Source of the DNA: Thunnus maccoyii
Lineage: Eukaryota > Chordata > Actinopteri > Scombriformes > Scombridae
NCBI RefSeq assembly: GCF_910596095.1
Contig: NC_056539.1
Span: forward strand, 21,939,001-22,003,000
DNA length: 64,000 nt
Reading direction: 5' to 3'
Shown here in pieces: positions 39,109 to 59,104 of the stretch. The notes beneath the pieces were generated by a model, which saw nothing but the letters and a program-made list of their open reading frames with translations, searched no databases and was not told the origin of the DNA. Position 1 is the stretch's first letter, and each line of letters opens with the position of its first letter. Made by a program: the position numbers and the translations under genes.

Positions 39109-42100
39109 ATGACAGCGGCCACAGCCACTCCGCAGGTGATGAGAGACCGGCTGCTGCAGGCCATCGACGGCCAGAGCAATGTGAGTGAAAATCCGCCAGT
39201 TTTCCAAAGAGCGAAGAAAGGCAGACAATGAGGCCGAGCCGGCTGCAGGTCGCCACGGAGGGCTGACAAAGTAATGGCAGTCAGTGTACGGCTAGATGTT
39301 GTTTGCTTGCTAATTAGCTCGCTAATATCACTAGTTAGCGAAAGTCACTGATGCCAGGCATTCCTGAGGTGCTACAGCCGGGAACAGCTAGCCGGGCTCT
39401 GGTGTTACACCGTGTTTAGTGACCCATTAGAGTCTGGGACCTGCAAGGTTGGAAGAAGTACTACTCAGATCTTTTAGTTAAGTGAAAGTATCAATACCAC
39501 AGTGTTAATATACTTCATTACAAGTAAAAATCCTGCATCTAAAATCATACTCAAGTAAAAGTATAGAAGTATTACCTGGTAAATTTATTTAAAATACTTC
39601 ATTACAAGTAAAATTCCTGCATTTAAAATCACACTTAAGTTAAAGTATAGAAGTATTACCAGCTTAATTTACTTAAAATACTTAATTACAAGTAAAAGGC
39701 CTACATTTTAAATCCTACTTAAGCATAGAATTGTTACCCACTAAATTTACTTGAAGTACTAAAGTATAAGTACTTTCACAGTTGTACTTAAAGTTGGATT
39801 TTAAATGCTGAAGTAATGAAGTATTTTTTACATTGTGGTGTTGATACTTTTATGTAAGTAAAGGATCTGACTACTTCTTCCGACACTGCAGGTCACAGAA
39901 TTTGATGGGTCACGAAATGTGGTGTAACACCGGAGCCTGGCTAGCTGGCTGCTGGAGGTCGCTGCTGATGTAGCAAAGTTGGATTATTTTTGCCCACTTA
40001 ACACTTAAAATGCAAAGTGATTCAGGGCCGTAGTTATGCAACACTGAGCTAACAGGCGGGAAGTGGAAATCTGGAGATAAGTGGCCTTAAAAGATCCCCT
40101 ATAGACATATATATAACACATATGAAAATTAATCTGCATTGAATAATAATTTGTGTCTAATATGTTCTTTCCACAGAAAAGTATTCATTTTCCCAGTTAA
40201 AAAGCCTTAAAATGACATTGACTCTCTTTCATTAAAAATCCAAAAAGTATGAATATGCAAAAATATTTCATTTCAAAAGTTTAACAGCTAGACGCAAGAT
40301 GTCGCCTCCTTCACTGTAAAGTCCCTTCTCAGTGTTTGTGCACTGAAGGCTTCAATTTTCCACATCACATTTGTGTAAGTTGAATATTGGACCAGCATTG
40401 GCTTCAAAAACTATTGTGATGTCACAAACCATGCTTGTAGACACTTAAACTGAGTTTTTCAATGAGCAGAGAGAAACTTTTCACTGTCAGCAGATGAATG
40501 TGAAAACAGCCTTCAAGTATAAAACGCTGCACATACATCATTCTACACAGTCGAGCTCAAACATTTAATTGTAGAAAACAAGAGGAAGAAAAACATTTTT
40601 GAGTGGAGGGGGACTTTAAGTGACAGACACATTCATTAGTGAAGGTTTAGTCTTCTCATTGATGAAAACAACATCTCTAAACTCGAGTTAATCAAGCTGG
40701 TTAGATTGGCTTGGGATCATTATTGCAGTTTTCCAATGACTGACAGTAATCATGTTACAACCAAATTTGACAGCATCCCCAAAGGTTTGATACTATAATG
40801 TCATAATGTTAAACTTCTGCAGGATGCTGGGCAGTTTGGCTGTACCATGTGTATTTCCATTGACTGAAAACTGCTATAACAATCTGATAAGCTTTGTTAA
40901 CTTACGCTTTGTCATGGTAACTTTGAGAATAGTACAATATGAAATTTGCAATATATTATATACTGTTGTGTTCAAAGCTTTAAGCTCATAACTTAACCAG
41001 CTGATGTGTTCCCTCTAGATATCTTCTGCAGAAACCTGATCTTAAAGACTAACACCTAGCAGGCATTAGAGTAGGGGATTATAATGTATTTGTAATTTTA
41101 TTTCACAAAATTGATATATATCATAAAGTTCTCAGAAAATCAAGTTTAAAACAGTTGGGTAAATAAAATAACTACACAAGTTTCTGTTTTGGACCAATGC
41201 AGCTACAAATCAATGATAATATCTTTATTTATATAGCACCTATTCAAAGCAAAGTTACAAAGTGCTTCACATAGAATCGCAGGTAAGAACACACAAGAGT
41301 AAAAGAGTTAAAGGAACAATATAAAATATCCTGTCTGACAATAAAAATAAAAAATAAAAAAAACAGAATAAACAAGCATCAAGTAAAATCAGGGAAGGCT
41401 GACCGATAAATGTTTTGAGCTTAGATTTAAAAGAGGCCAATGACTCAGCCGCCTTATTTCCTTGTGACAAGGTACCTTATCATGTTCATGCAGAAATCTT
41501 TTTTAAATACACATTGTGGCCTTAAAGCAGTCTACATGGTATTGCCTACAATGGTCCAGTGCTACCACTGTTTTACAAACTTCAACTATCATCATCATTG
41601 AAGTATTTATCATCATATCGCCCAAACACAGTTAGAGTAGAAGTGGTTATAGGCCCAGATCAAAGTTAATGCACAGCTATGGACAGCATGTATCTCCTGT
41701 CTTTCTTTCAAGATGTCACTTGGTGTTCTAGTGGAATAAAATTTGCATGTAGTCTCAGTTTGTCATATTGGTCCTGAAACCAGTATGAGTACACCGTTTC
41801 CTGGTGTACACTGCAGGTGCACATCTGAAAGTCTATTCAAATTTTGCTTTGACCTTTTTTTAATTGCCCGTCCTTATTTGAAAAATGTGATTTGTGAGTC
41901 AAAATCCCATGAGCCTAATATGCACACAACATCTACATACAAGCAAATGTACTGACAGCAGTATGAGGTCTCAGGATTGTGATGTATAAATCTGTGTGTC
42001 TTTTCAGCAGATATGCAACATGGTGGTAGTTATGGAGGTGATCTCTTTTTTGGAGAAATATCCTATCACCAAAGAGGCACTGGAGGTAGGTTACAGTAAG

Positions 42101-43763
42101 ACATACAATACCAAATAAACCAAATAAATTGCAGTTGAATCCAGCTTTTGAGAGGTTAAATCACAACCATCTTATCTCCTTAAAGGAAACCCGTCTTGGC
42201 AAACTCATCAACGATGTGCGGAAGAAAACCAAGAATGAGGACCTAGCAAAAAGGGCCAAGAAGCTCCTGCGAAACTGGCAGAAGTTAATTGAGCCGGGGA
42301 AGAGTGAGGTATTGTCCAGAGGCCACACCGGTACATCATGGTCTTCCAACGGTGGTGCTCATCCTTGCATCTCCGCTCCAGCTGCCACGGCACCATCAGG
42401 TAAAACGGGTCCAGAGCTGAAGAACAGAAATGACTTCAACAACTGTTACTCCCCTAAGGTGGAGAAACAGAGCAACAGGAAACGTAAAGGCGACCAGAAG
42501 GAGGGACAGCTCTTACCAGCCAAGATAACCAAAACAACTCTTAATGATAAAATACAAAATTCCAAACCGCTGCCAACCAATGGAATTGGCGGTAGCTCTG
42601 ACATTTGTACAGATACGTGTGCACATCAGCCTTTAGACAAGGAGATATCTGAGCCTCTGGACAATGACAGGCCGAATAAAATCCCTGTCAACGCTGTAAA
42701 ACCTCATCCAAGTGCCCCGGGATACAGCAAGCCATCTAGCACTTCTTTGTTGAAAAAATCAGTTCTGCAGCAGCAAGCCAGACTGGAGCAAGCTGCCTCT
42801 GGGGGGCAGTATCGACCCAGAAGCCCTCGCCATTCCCTGCACAGTCCTCAAACCCCAAAGCAGGAAGCGGTCGTCAAACACACTGCACCACAAGCACAGA
42901 GTATTTCTAGCCCCACCGTGAGACCTGGGTCTGTGGACACCTCTGGGCTAGGGCCTTCCTCTCAGCCTTTAAATGTTTGTGTTCAGGGTTTGCACACTGA
43001 CGGTTCATGGTCTGCAGATTTGGACTCTCAAAGCAGGCCTCCTAATGCACCTCTTCACAACTCAAATGCCTCCTCCTGCAGTGATGGGGTCAGTTTGGAA
43101 GATGATGGTGTTTTTAGCAATACAGATAAAAGGAAAAGACAGAAATACAGGCCTAAGGACTATGTGGTAAATTTAGACAGACAGACTGTAGATGACGGCA
43201 CTAAACCTGTCAGGTTAAAAGACAGGAGACTGACATTTAACCCTGTAACGGGGCAGATCAAATCCTCCTTTCATAAGGAGTCTTCCCAGGAGGAAGAGGT
43301 CAGGCTGGACCACAGACCTGAGCCCCAGTGGACAGAACAGGCGAAGCAGAATCCACAGGTTCCTCCCAGTCCCTTCCAGCAGACGGACTGGAAAGAGCTG
43401 TCGAGGAGCGAAATCATCCAGTCATACCTTAGCCAGCAAAGCAACGTGCTGACATCATCAGGCGCCAACACTCCTGGTGCACACTTTTTCATGACAGAGT
43501 ACTTGAAAAAAGATGAACACCGAAGTAAAGAAGACAAGAAAACACACGTGTTGGTATCAGAACCCCCAGCCAGGGATTTACCAGGGGTTAAAAGAGAGGT
43601 CAACAACGAAGACCTGAACAGATTACACACAGAGCACTGGTCTGGGGTTAACGGTTGCTATGACACAAAGGGTAATTGGTACAACTGGACGCAGTGCATC
43701 TCCTTAGACCCTCATGGAGACGAGAGCAGGTTGAACATACTGCCGTACGTCTGTCTGGATTGA
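39109..43763 (+). CDS. med26: Mediator of RNA polymerase II transcription subunit 26
   Basis: Mediator subunit that links Mediator to RNA polymerase II and to elongation complexes. Three exons: 39109-39180, 42011-42085, 42186-43763. They give 574 aa (human 600). The N-terminal TFIIS-N (LW) domain spans all three exons, about residues 9-90: RDRLLQAIDGQ, VISFLEKYPITKEALE, TRLGKLINDVRKKTKNEDLA, AKKLLRNWQKLIEP. A long low-complexity middle includes KIPVNAVKPH and PLPTNGIGGSSD. Conserved C-terminal blocks are YRPKDYVVNLD, KPVRLKDRRLTFNP, DWKELSRSEIIQSYLSQQ and GNWYNWTQCISLDPHGDE...NILPYVCLD. Exon 2 has a tandem acceptor (CAGCAG), so a one-glutamine variant is possible. Intron 1 is 2.8 kb and contains three repeat insertions. 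Confidence 0.97.
39446..39892. mobile_element. hAT-like MITE of the AAGTAAAAGTA family
   Basis: Ends are inverted repeats: GGAAGAAGTACTACTCAGATC on the left and, in reverse, GGAAGAAGTAGTCAGATCC on the right. Inside, a unit of roughly 85 bp (ATTACAAGTAAAAATCCTGC) repeats three times. Flanks CTGCAAGG and CTGCAGGT may be an 8-bp target duplication with changes, which would suit hAT. It lies in med26 intron 1. Confidence 0.65.
40091..40615 (-). mobile_element. TTAA-flanked MITE, copy 2 (inverted relative to 20900-21368)
   Basis: It is bounded by TTAA (40087-40090 and 40616-40619). Read on the minus strand it begins AGTCCCCCTCCACTC and follows the element at 20900-21368 throughout. It lies in med26 intron 1 and is 525 bp. 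Confidence 0.75.
41205..41475 (-). mobile_element. 5'-truncated LINE fragment
   Basis: Minus-strand translation contains AAESLASFKSKLKTF, the kind of sequence found at the C terminus of teleost LINE ORF2 (SLASFKSxLKT). It is followed by a 3' UTR ending ATAGGTGCTATATAAATAAA. Only about 270 bp remains, in med26 intron 1. Confidence 0.6.
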
Positions 43764-44399
43764 AACTGTGGTCTCGTTTCTGAATGGGAAGGTGTAAGTT
43801 TCCTTCAGTGTGCAGCGGCACAACTCTGGGTTTATGAAGACACTTCATCAAAGTGTAAACTGCTGTTTTGCACTATTGTTGAAAATGGAATCAATGCGTG
43901 GGTATGGACAGAGGGTGTAATCAGTGTTTTTTTATGAGTTTTTGAACCTTGTGTGAGGACAGCGTGAAGGGGAAAGGCTATGCATTTATCTGCCCATTAA
44001 GTTGGCGATGCTCAGTAAGTGAACAGTTGAGTTTTCCAGGCAGACAAAAGACCAGCTCCAATACCTGCCATCCTTTGTATGGGAGAGAACATCACACCAC
44101 ACTGCACAGCCACATTTGTAATCTTATGTTATCTCGCTTATCGATAAGCACATGCCTCGTGGAATGTGACTATATTGAATTTTCACACATTCTTTAAGAT
44201 TTCAGTCAAAGACTATGACTCTATTAACTTGTATCATCTTTCAATAGAGTAGTAAGCTACATAATCAGAGCAGACATCCAACAGAAACATTTCATGATGA
44301 GGTCATGTATCGCCATGCTGAAATCCATAAAAAGGTAATAGAAGCAGTTGAAGTTAAGCAGCTATCCTTTTGGAGCTATCCTCATCACTATTCTATTAA

Positions 44400-44798
44400 A
44401 GGGTAGGTTCACAGTTTTTTCCAAGTCTGTCTTAATACAATACTCACATGCCTACATGTTTATATAAGAGTTTTTGGTAGCTGTAATTGTTCCTCCTGTC
44501 CATACTGGCCGTCAAGAAATCCCTTGCGATCACGATTGTGTCCCCGTGGACGGTTTTTTATTTGCTGAGGTTTGGTAGAGGGATAGAAACACAATTACAT
44601 TTTGTACTAAAAACACTGTAAATTGGGAACACTCACCTCATTGGTCTCTTCCATTGGAAGCATGTTAGAAAAGTGGCACTTCATGGCCAGTATGGACATT
44701 ATGGATGATAACTGGGAATAAAAACGGTTTCATGGTAAATTTGGGCACGTGAGGATTGTTTCAAGACAGACTTGGGGGGAAAAAAGTGAACCTATCTT
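44400..44798. mobile_element. Fold-back MITE (copy C), probable med26 3' UTR
   Basis: It is bounded by intact TTAA on both sides (44396-44399, 44799-44802). Ends are AGGGTAGGTTCACAG and, in reverse, AAGATAGGTTCAC. Inverted inner segments include TTCCTCCTGTCCATACTGGC against GGCCAGTATGGAC. It is 399 bp, shorter than copies B and D. Confidence 0.85.
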
Positions 44799-44965
44799 TT
44801 AAATGTGCTGTGAAAAACGTCTATCGCTCCCTCTCTTAGAGCCGCTGTTCTAATATTGCACGACTGCCTCATACATGACTTTTAGCAGAAATATTAACAA
44901 ACAAATCAGTTTTAAAACAGTAGATTTTTTTTTTTTCTTGTGTTGTGAGGTTTGAGTTCTGTTTA

Positions 44966-44971
44966 AATAAA
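44966..44971 (+). terminator. Polyadenylation signal of med26 (proximal candidate)
   Basis: AATAAA about 1.2 kb past the stop, followed within 30-40 bases by TGTGACTGTGCAG. Confidence 0.4.
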
Positions 44972-45560
44972 GTGACATTAAACTGCCGGATGTGACTGTG
45001 CAGTTTGAGATGAGAGAAAGTGAAGCTTGTATAGGGCTACGAGAGGGTTGGCTGTCATGTATGATATTTATTCACATTTACATATTAATTTTAAGATTTA
45101 CATACATGTTCTGACTACACTAAACCATTTTTCTCTGTTCAGACTAAATCAGTGATGCAGTGGCGACATTCCAAACTTTCCCTGCTGATACACCAACCTA
45201 CCTTACACAGGAAAACTCTCCAAAATGACACATTTTGATAATGTGAACTAATTTTATTTTATACTTGCCTTTTCTTTTTACTGTGTATTTAGGTTGTAAA
45301 AATATGAATTTAAGATGGCAGAGCAGATCATGCTACTAGGTTGCATCTTTGTACTGTCAGGAAGAACTGAAATATAAATTGACATGCTGGATAAAGTACT
45401 TAATATCATTCCTTTTAGATATTGTTTGCCTTATGGAAACCTGTGTTTTCCCTAAAGACAGAGCCTTAGTGAATGTACAGAAATTAGCCTTTTGTGTTCA
45501 GTTGAATGCAGAAGAGAACATATTTGCTACTTAGTCCTTTAAGTGGACATGTTATGTGTT

Positions 45561-45566
45561 AATAAA
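45561..45566 (+). terminator. Polyadenylation signal of med26 (distal candidate)
   Basis: AATAAA about 1.8 kb past the stop, followed by the GT-rich TGTGAATCTTTGTCTTCTTT, the better downstream element of the two candidates. Confidence 0.5.
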
Positions 45567-46060
45567 AAAACTGCAAGAATTGTGAATCTTTGTCTTCTTT
45601 CAATGTATATGAATCACTCAAATGTCCATGTCCTTTTGCAGTATATGTCAGCTTTTCCATGACCAGGCAGCTTGAGAGATTTCAGTTTTGCTTTGTGCAC
45701 CATGTGGAGACTGTTACCCCACCACCTTTGTATTTTCTGAAAAACTGATTTAAGAATGAAGTTTATGTATGACAGCATGCTGAACTAATGAACTATAGCC
45801 TATTTATATCTTTTTTGTATGCTTTGTTTTTGTTTTGCTTCCTGTTTGGTTTGTTTTACTTTGTATGTCTTTATTGTAGGTGTAAAAAATAGAAAATGTA
45901 GTCAAGCTAAATAAATAAATAATAGTAATAATAATAAAATAATCTATACAAAACAATAATTAAACAAACATACAACAACAATAAGAAGAAGAAGAACAAT
46001 AATAAAAAACAATCATCATCATCATCATCGTAGGTCTGGGGCTGTCTCTTATTTTGAAGG

Positions 46061-46068
46061 CCGGAAGC
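46061..46068 (+). promoter_or_regulatory. ETS site in the slc35e1 promoter
   Basis: CCGGAAGC, about 95 bases before the start codon, fits the ETS core. No TATA box is visible nearby. Confidence 0.4.
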
Positions 46069-46159
46069 AGAGTGTTGCGCTGCCGCTGATTAACGGCTGT
46101 CCTCCCCGGTGCAGCAGCAGCAGACACTCCGCCGGTGACTCGTCACTCCGCGCTGGAAG

Positions 46160-54541
<8,382 letters not shown>

Positions 54542-55112
54542 AAGAGGGGTCTCCTCGCTCTGGGTAGCTGTCATAGACATTTCTGTGTGTAGCCGCCCTC
54601 CCAGCAGCGGATCTTCAAAGCCCCGCTCCAATCATGAGACTGAAGGCAAGTGCTGTTAGTTCTGGATAGGAAGAATGAGACAAGTCCGTCATGAAAGGGC
54701 CAGTGACATGACCTCTCCCATGCTCCTCCATGTCTGTATTTCACTTACTGACAGCTTCGCTCAGTGTCATTATTTATTACTTTGGTACTGACTGTATGGG
54801 ATGGCCTGACAGAAAACAAAATCATATCAGTCATTTTCAGATGTTGCAACAGAGTGAAACTCACTTTCTGGAAATGTTTGACTTTTGTTTTTGCAACCAG
54901 CCATAAACTGTTTGGTTTATATTGTTCATTTTCAGAGGAAAGGATGTCAGCTGTAATTATTTACTGTAAACTCTAACTTGCACCGAAAGTCTGTCGTGTT
55001 ACATTTAGTAACAGACAAAGTTTAGTGGAAGGCCTGAACATTTTGGTTTTAGGCAGTTCATGTGTAGAATTGCCATTTTTCTTCATCAGGCACCTGTCGG
55101 GATGTGAGGAGA

Positions 55113-55118
55113 AATAAA
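55113..55118 (+). terminator. Polyadenylation signal of slc35e1 (proximal candidate)
   Basis: AATAAA 572 bases after the stop, followed by AATGTGTAAAG. It may be used as an alternative end. Confidence 0.35.
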
Positions 55119-58100
55119 ATGTGTAAAGTCACCAGTAACTTTATGAAGTGCCGGGTGAAGAAAAATCCCCAAATTTAAAAAATCCATTCATTGTGAAACT
55201 GATGCTTGTAAACCTGTTGCACATGCAGATCAGTCGAACTTGTTACCAGTAAGTGTTTTTAACTGCCACCGTTGAAAACCTGATTTTCCGAAGAGACCTT
55301 TTTTAAAACGTCAGTTAAAACTAAAAGCGAGACGAGTTCTGTTATCCAGAACGGTCAATGACCTACTGACACATCTGCCCTTTTCCCCACAAGGTAACAA
55401 ACATGTCAACCATTTGTTATCGTGAGGTTTAAATGTAAAAAGTTAGTTTAAAATTAGATGCACCAAAACAAAGCATCCTTGTAAAATGCACGACAACAGC
55501 TTGCAAACGATACGGATGCTCTTTGTTGAATCTTCTCTTAGAGAGTCTAACTATGTAAAATGTGATAGAGATGTTAAAATTTATTATTTTGTTGTCATAG
55601 TTTGGATTTGAAGAATCAATTTGAAACAATGCATCCATTTTTAAAATTGATTATTGGTATTTATTGATCTGCGAAGCTTCTCAGGCAGAGTGAGATATTC
55701 TCTCAGCTGTCAGGCGATTTGTGAGCCTGAACCAGAGCTGCTCTCATGTTGATGGGTTGTTTTGTTTTTTTTTCCCAAAACAGAGGCCCTCATAAGATTT
55801 GCACATCATGAAACAACTACATGTGTGAGACTGTTGACTGTCTGTCAGGTGACTGTTTTTGTAACGTTGGTGTTGAACGATCACCGAACAGACTTGAATC
55901 AAAATGAGACCTGCATGAAATCAGAGTTTTGATTCGTGCAATTAAAGATTGAACTGTAATTTCAGATGGACAAGGCTTGATTATCATTATTGATTGTTGT
56001 GTCAGCAAAATTGGTAATTGATAATAATTTATTGATTTAAAAGCCTTTTTTTAACTGCTTAAAGAGCTTTTTAATGAATGAAACATCTTATTTTTTCCTT
56101 GCAGAGAGTTTCTGCTACAGCATCTTTATTGCACACTGAGCATCTAACTGCAGCAATATAGAATACGGTTCAAGTTTCTTTTTTTTGTATCTGAAATCAG
56201 TGTATTTCCACTCTGCTCATTTTGTTTTCTTCTTTATTTGTGTCTGAAAACTTCTTTCTTTTTTTAGCCTGAGAGTTTGTTTTTTCATTTGTCCCTGAGG
56301 TATGTGCCGAGATATTTCGGTTGTATTCTAAAGAATATGGATTTATTTTAAAGTCTTCTATTTTTTGCCTTTTCTGACAAATTTAGAAAACTGTCACACT
56401 CTTTAGTCTGGAGGAAAAATCCCAAAAGGATAGGTGCATTCTGGGCTTCCCAGAGTTAAACTAGTATCAATTATCTGATCGCTCCACTTTGAGTTTGTGG
56501 AGCTGAGATTGTCTGTAGCTGACATAGATTGTAGGACCCTGGGAACCAGCAGGGAGGAAATTCACCACCACATTGGTAACTAACCAAACATGACGTTGTG
56601 TTAACAAAAAGATGATTGGTTTACACTGAGTGGCCAGAAAAATATAAACATATGTTAGAGCCCTCTAACAACCGCCACCTTATTTCCATTTTTCTGTTCA
56701 GACGGCTCTTGAAGTTTGTTCACACAGCTCTGTTGTATAGTTTGAGGCTGTGCTTTGTGGTGGTGATGATGGACCGGATTAAGTTGAAAGGTGTTTCTGA
56801 AGTTTTGGCTTTTTTATTAACTTATATGGAAGAGCATAAATATCTGTAACACCTTAAAATATGATAACAGTTCAATCCGATACAACCTTGCAAACTACAG
56901 CCTCAAAAATGCAAGAGTTGAATCCAAATCTCTCAGAAAAAATGTTAGAAATGATTAAAAATTATACGCATCAGTAAATAAGAATAAGTTTTTTAACTGT
57001 CATGAAATTCGAAGCTGTGTTAATGTCTTTGGCATTAATATGGAGTGAAATAACTCTGTGACGGTTGCTCAAAGTGTTGAAATCACTGAAGAATTATCAC
57101 CCAACACTGTTTTTGTTTTTATTTTACTGTATATTTCAGTTTCACTGCTCATCAACTCCTACCAGCAGCAGTTTCCAACAAAAAAAAGCTCTGATAAACT
57201 CACAGATACCAGCCAACACTAAACGGCAGACAAATTTCCTGAGCGGGTGATAAACAGAGTGGAGCATCTAGCAGATGGTTGGTGAAGAACAGAACAGCCA
57301 AAAGACAAGTGAAAATCATTTGACACTTGGCCAGAAACATGGATATTGTTCACTGTTACTCTGTATTATTCCTCTAGTTCCTACTACTGTTAAATGAAGA
57401 TGCAGATCTCTAAAAAACACTTCCTTATGTGTCCTGATTTATATTAAACATCTAAAAACATCATTAAACTTCTACAGCAGGTCGTGTTGTTAAAATCTTT
57501 TAAAATGTTGTCGCACTGTTGCCTTCATATCAATCAGCATCATAAATGCTTTTACAAACAGTTAACTTCTAATTAAAACTGAATCAACATATCTTAATAT
57601 AAAATAACCTGTTGTGACTAAATGGCACTTCATCTGCATATCAAGTCAGTGCAATAAATCATGAAATGTGACATATCGTGCACCTCCAGATGTAACATAC
57701 CTCTAACTTTTCTTTTCAAGTGTTTATCAGGCTGTGAGTTTATTTGAAAATTAAAACATCTTAACAGCTGAATGACAGATAACAGCCAGATCAGAACTAA
57801 CAAAGATGACTATTCTCCACATATTTCATGTCAAGAGGATGCAATCTGCATTTCAGAGTTTGTACTCATTTCACTGAAATCTAATATTTCCATGGATGGA
57901 TGTTTGGATTCTGCAGGTGAAGCTGGTGGATAAAAAATTATCTTCCTTCCCTGTTGGTTTGGATTGTCAGAGTGCATTGACTCATATTTCTTCATATCTG
58001 TTTTGTTCTTTCCTCTTGTTGCCAAAAGCAAAGCGTGTAACCTTTTTGTTGCTGATGCACCACAGGATGGAGGCTTTGATGTGGCAGTCGATGAATTTCA

Positions 58101-58442
58101 TTCAGATTTTCTGTTTCAGTGTCCTGCTGGCTGCTTGTTTTTGAGCTAACTGGGAGAACTGAATTTAGAAAGCTCTGGATTTGGACATCGGCTCTCTGCT
58201 GTAAAGCTTTCAAATGGGATGTAAATGTTTAATGACTGGAGAAAGGGGAGGTTACTTTGTAAAACTTGTACAATTATTATTTTTGTGTGTCTTTAATGGA
58301 TCTTGAACAGAATTTTTACTTAACCGATGTTTATAGATTTTTATTTATGGTGTCAATGTACAAAATGTTGTACAGAGGTGCAGCTATGCACAGTCGTGTC
58401 TGCTTATGTTTAGTAAATGCTATTTTTAAATGTTGGGGAAAA

Positions 58443-58448
58443 AATAAA
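58443..58448 (+). terminator. Polyadenylation signal of slc35e1 (distal candidate)
   Basis: AATAAA 3.9 kb after the stop, with a downstream TTGTCTCTTCTC stretch about 25 bases on. No other gene lies between it and slc35e1. Confidence 0.45.
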
Positions 58449-58759
58449 TGCATTATGGGGTACTGAACATATTGTCTCTTCTCATGATATAAATGTGCTT
58501 ATTTGTTTGTATGCTGCAGGCAGAGAGACTGAACATTTTTAAAACTTAAGGACTATTTTCAGTCACACATTTATGGTAATTTTTTTCAAAAAAAAGAAAA
58601 GTAAAAGATTTAGATATTGCACCAGCATCATATTTTGTAAGTAAATGTGAACCTTGTAGGCTTCATCAAACTTAAGGTATCAAAGTATAACAGAGCAGAA
58701 GCTCTGTTGCAGTTAAAACTGTTTCCCCCACAAGCTGAAACAGCTAAATATCACTGTAA

Positions 58760-59104
58760 CAGAGCTGCAACGATTAATCAACAGAAAATTAATCTGCAAC
58801 TATTTTGATAACTGATTAATCATTTTAGTTGTTTTTTTTGTTTTTTGTTTTTAAGGAAAAAAGACAAAAAATTTGCCATTTTCAACTTCTCAAATGTGAT
58901 GATTTGATGCATTTCTTTGTCATACATGATAGTAAACTGAATATTTGGGTTTTGGACTGTTTGTTGGACAAAATGAGACATTGAAGATTTCATCTTGGAC
59001 TTTTAATGGTCATTTTTCACTAATTTCTGACGCTTTATAGACCAAATAGAGGAAGCAATTGGCAGATTCATCAACAATGAAAATAATCCTTAGTTGCAGC
59101 CCTA
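58760..59104. mobile_element. hAT-type MITE with perfect 8-bp target duplication
   Basis: CACTGTAA stands directly before (58752-58759) and after (59105-59112) the element. Ends are CAGAGCTGCAACGATTAATC and, in reverse, TAGGGCTGCAACTAAGGATT. The 8-bp duplication is diagnostic of the hAT superfamily. It is 345 bp and non-coding. Confidence 0.85.

Larger units (their letters stand above)
43764..46159. other. med26 3' UTR and slc35e1 promoter region
   Basis: 43764 to about 45585 is probably med26 3' UTR, with AATAAA signals at 44966-44971 and 45561-45566. It contains a fold-back MITE at 44400-44798. 45600-46040 is AT-rich with trinucleotide repeats (AAT about 45909-45942, ATC about 46013-46029). 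46060-46159 is the GC-rich slc35e1 leader. Confidence 0.6.

Noticed and set aside
38798-39269. Minus-strand ORFs of 152 and 135 codons
   Set aside because: They arise from GC-rich med26 promoter/exon 1 sequence and the (GGA)n tract, which gives Leu runs. No family resemblance.
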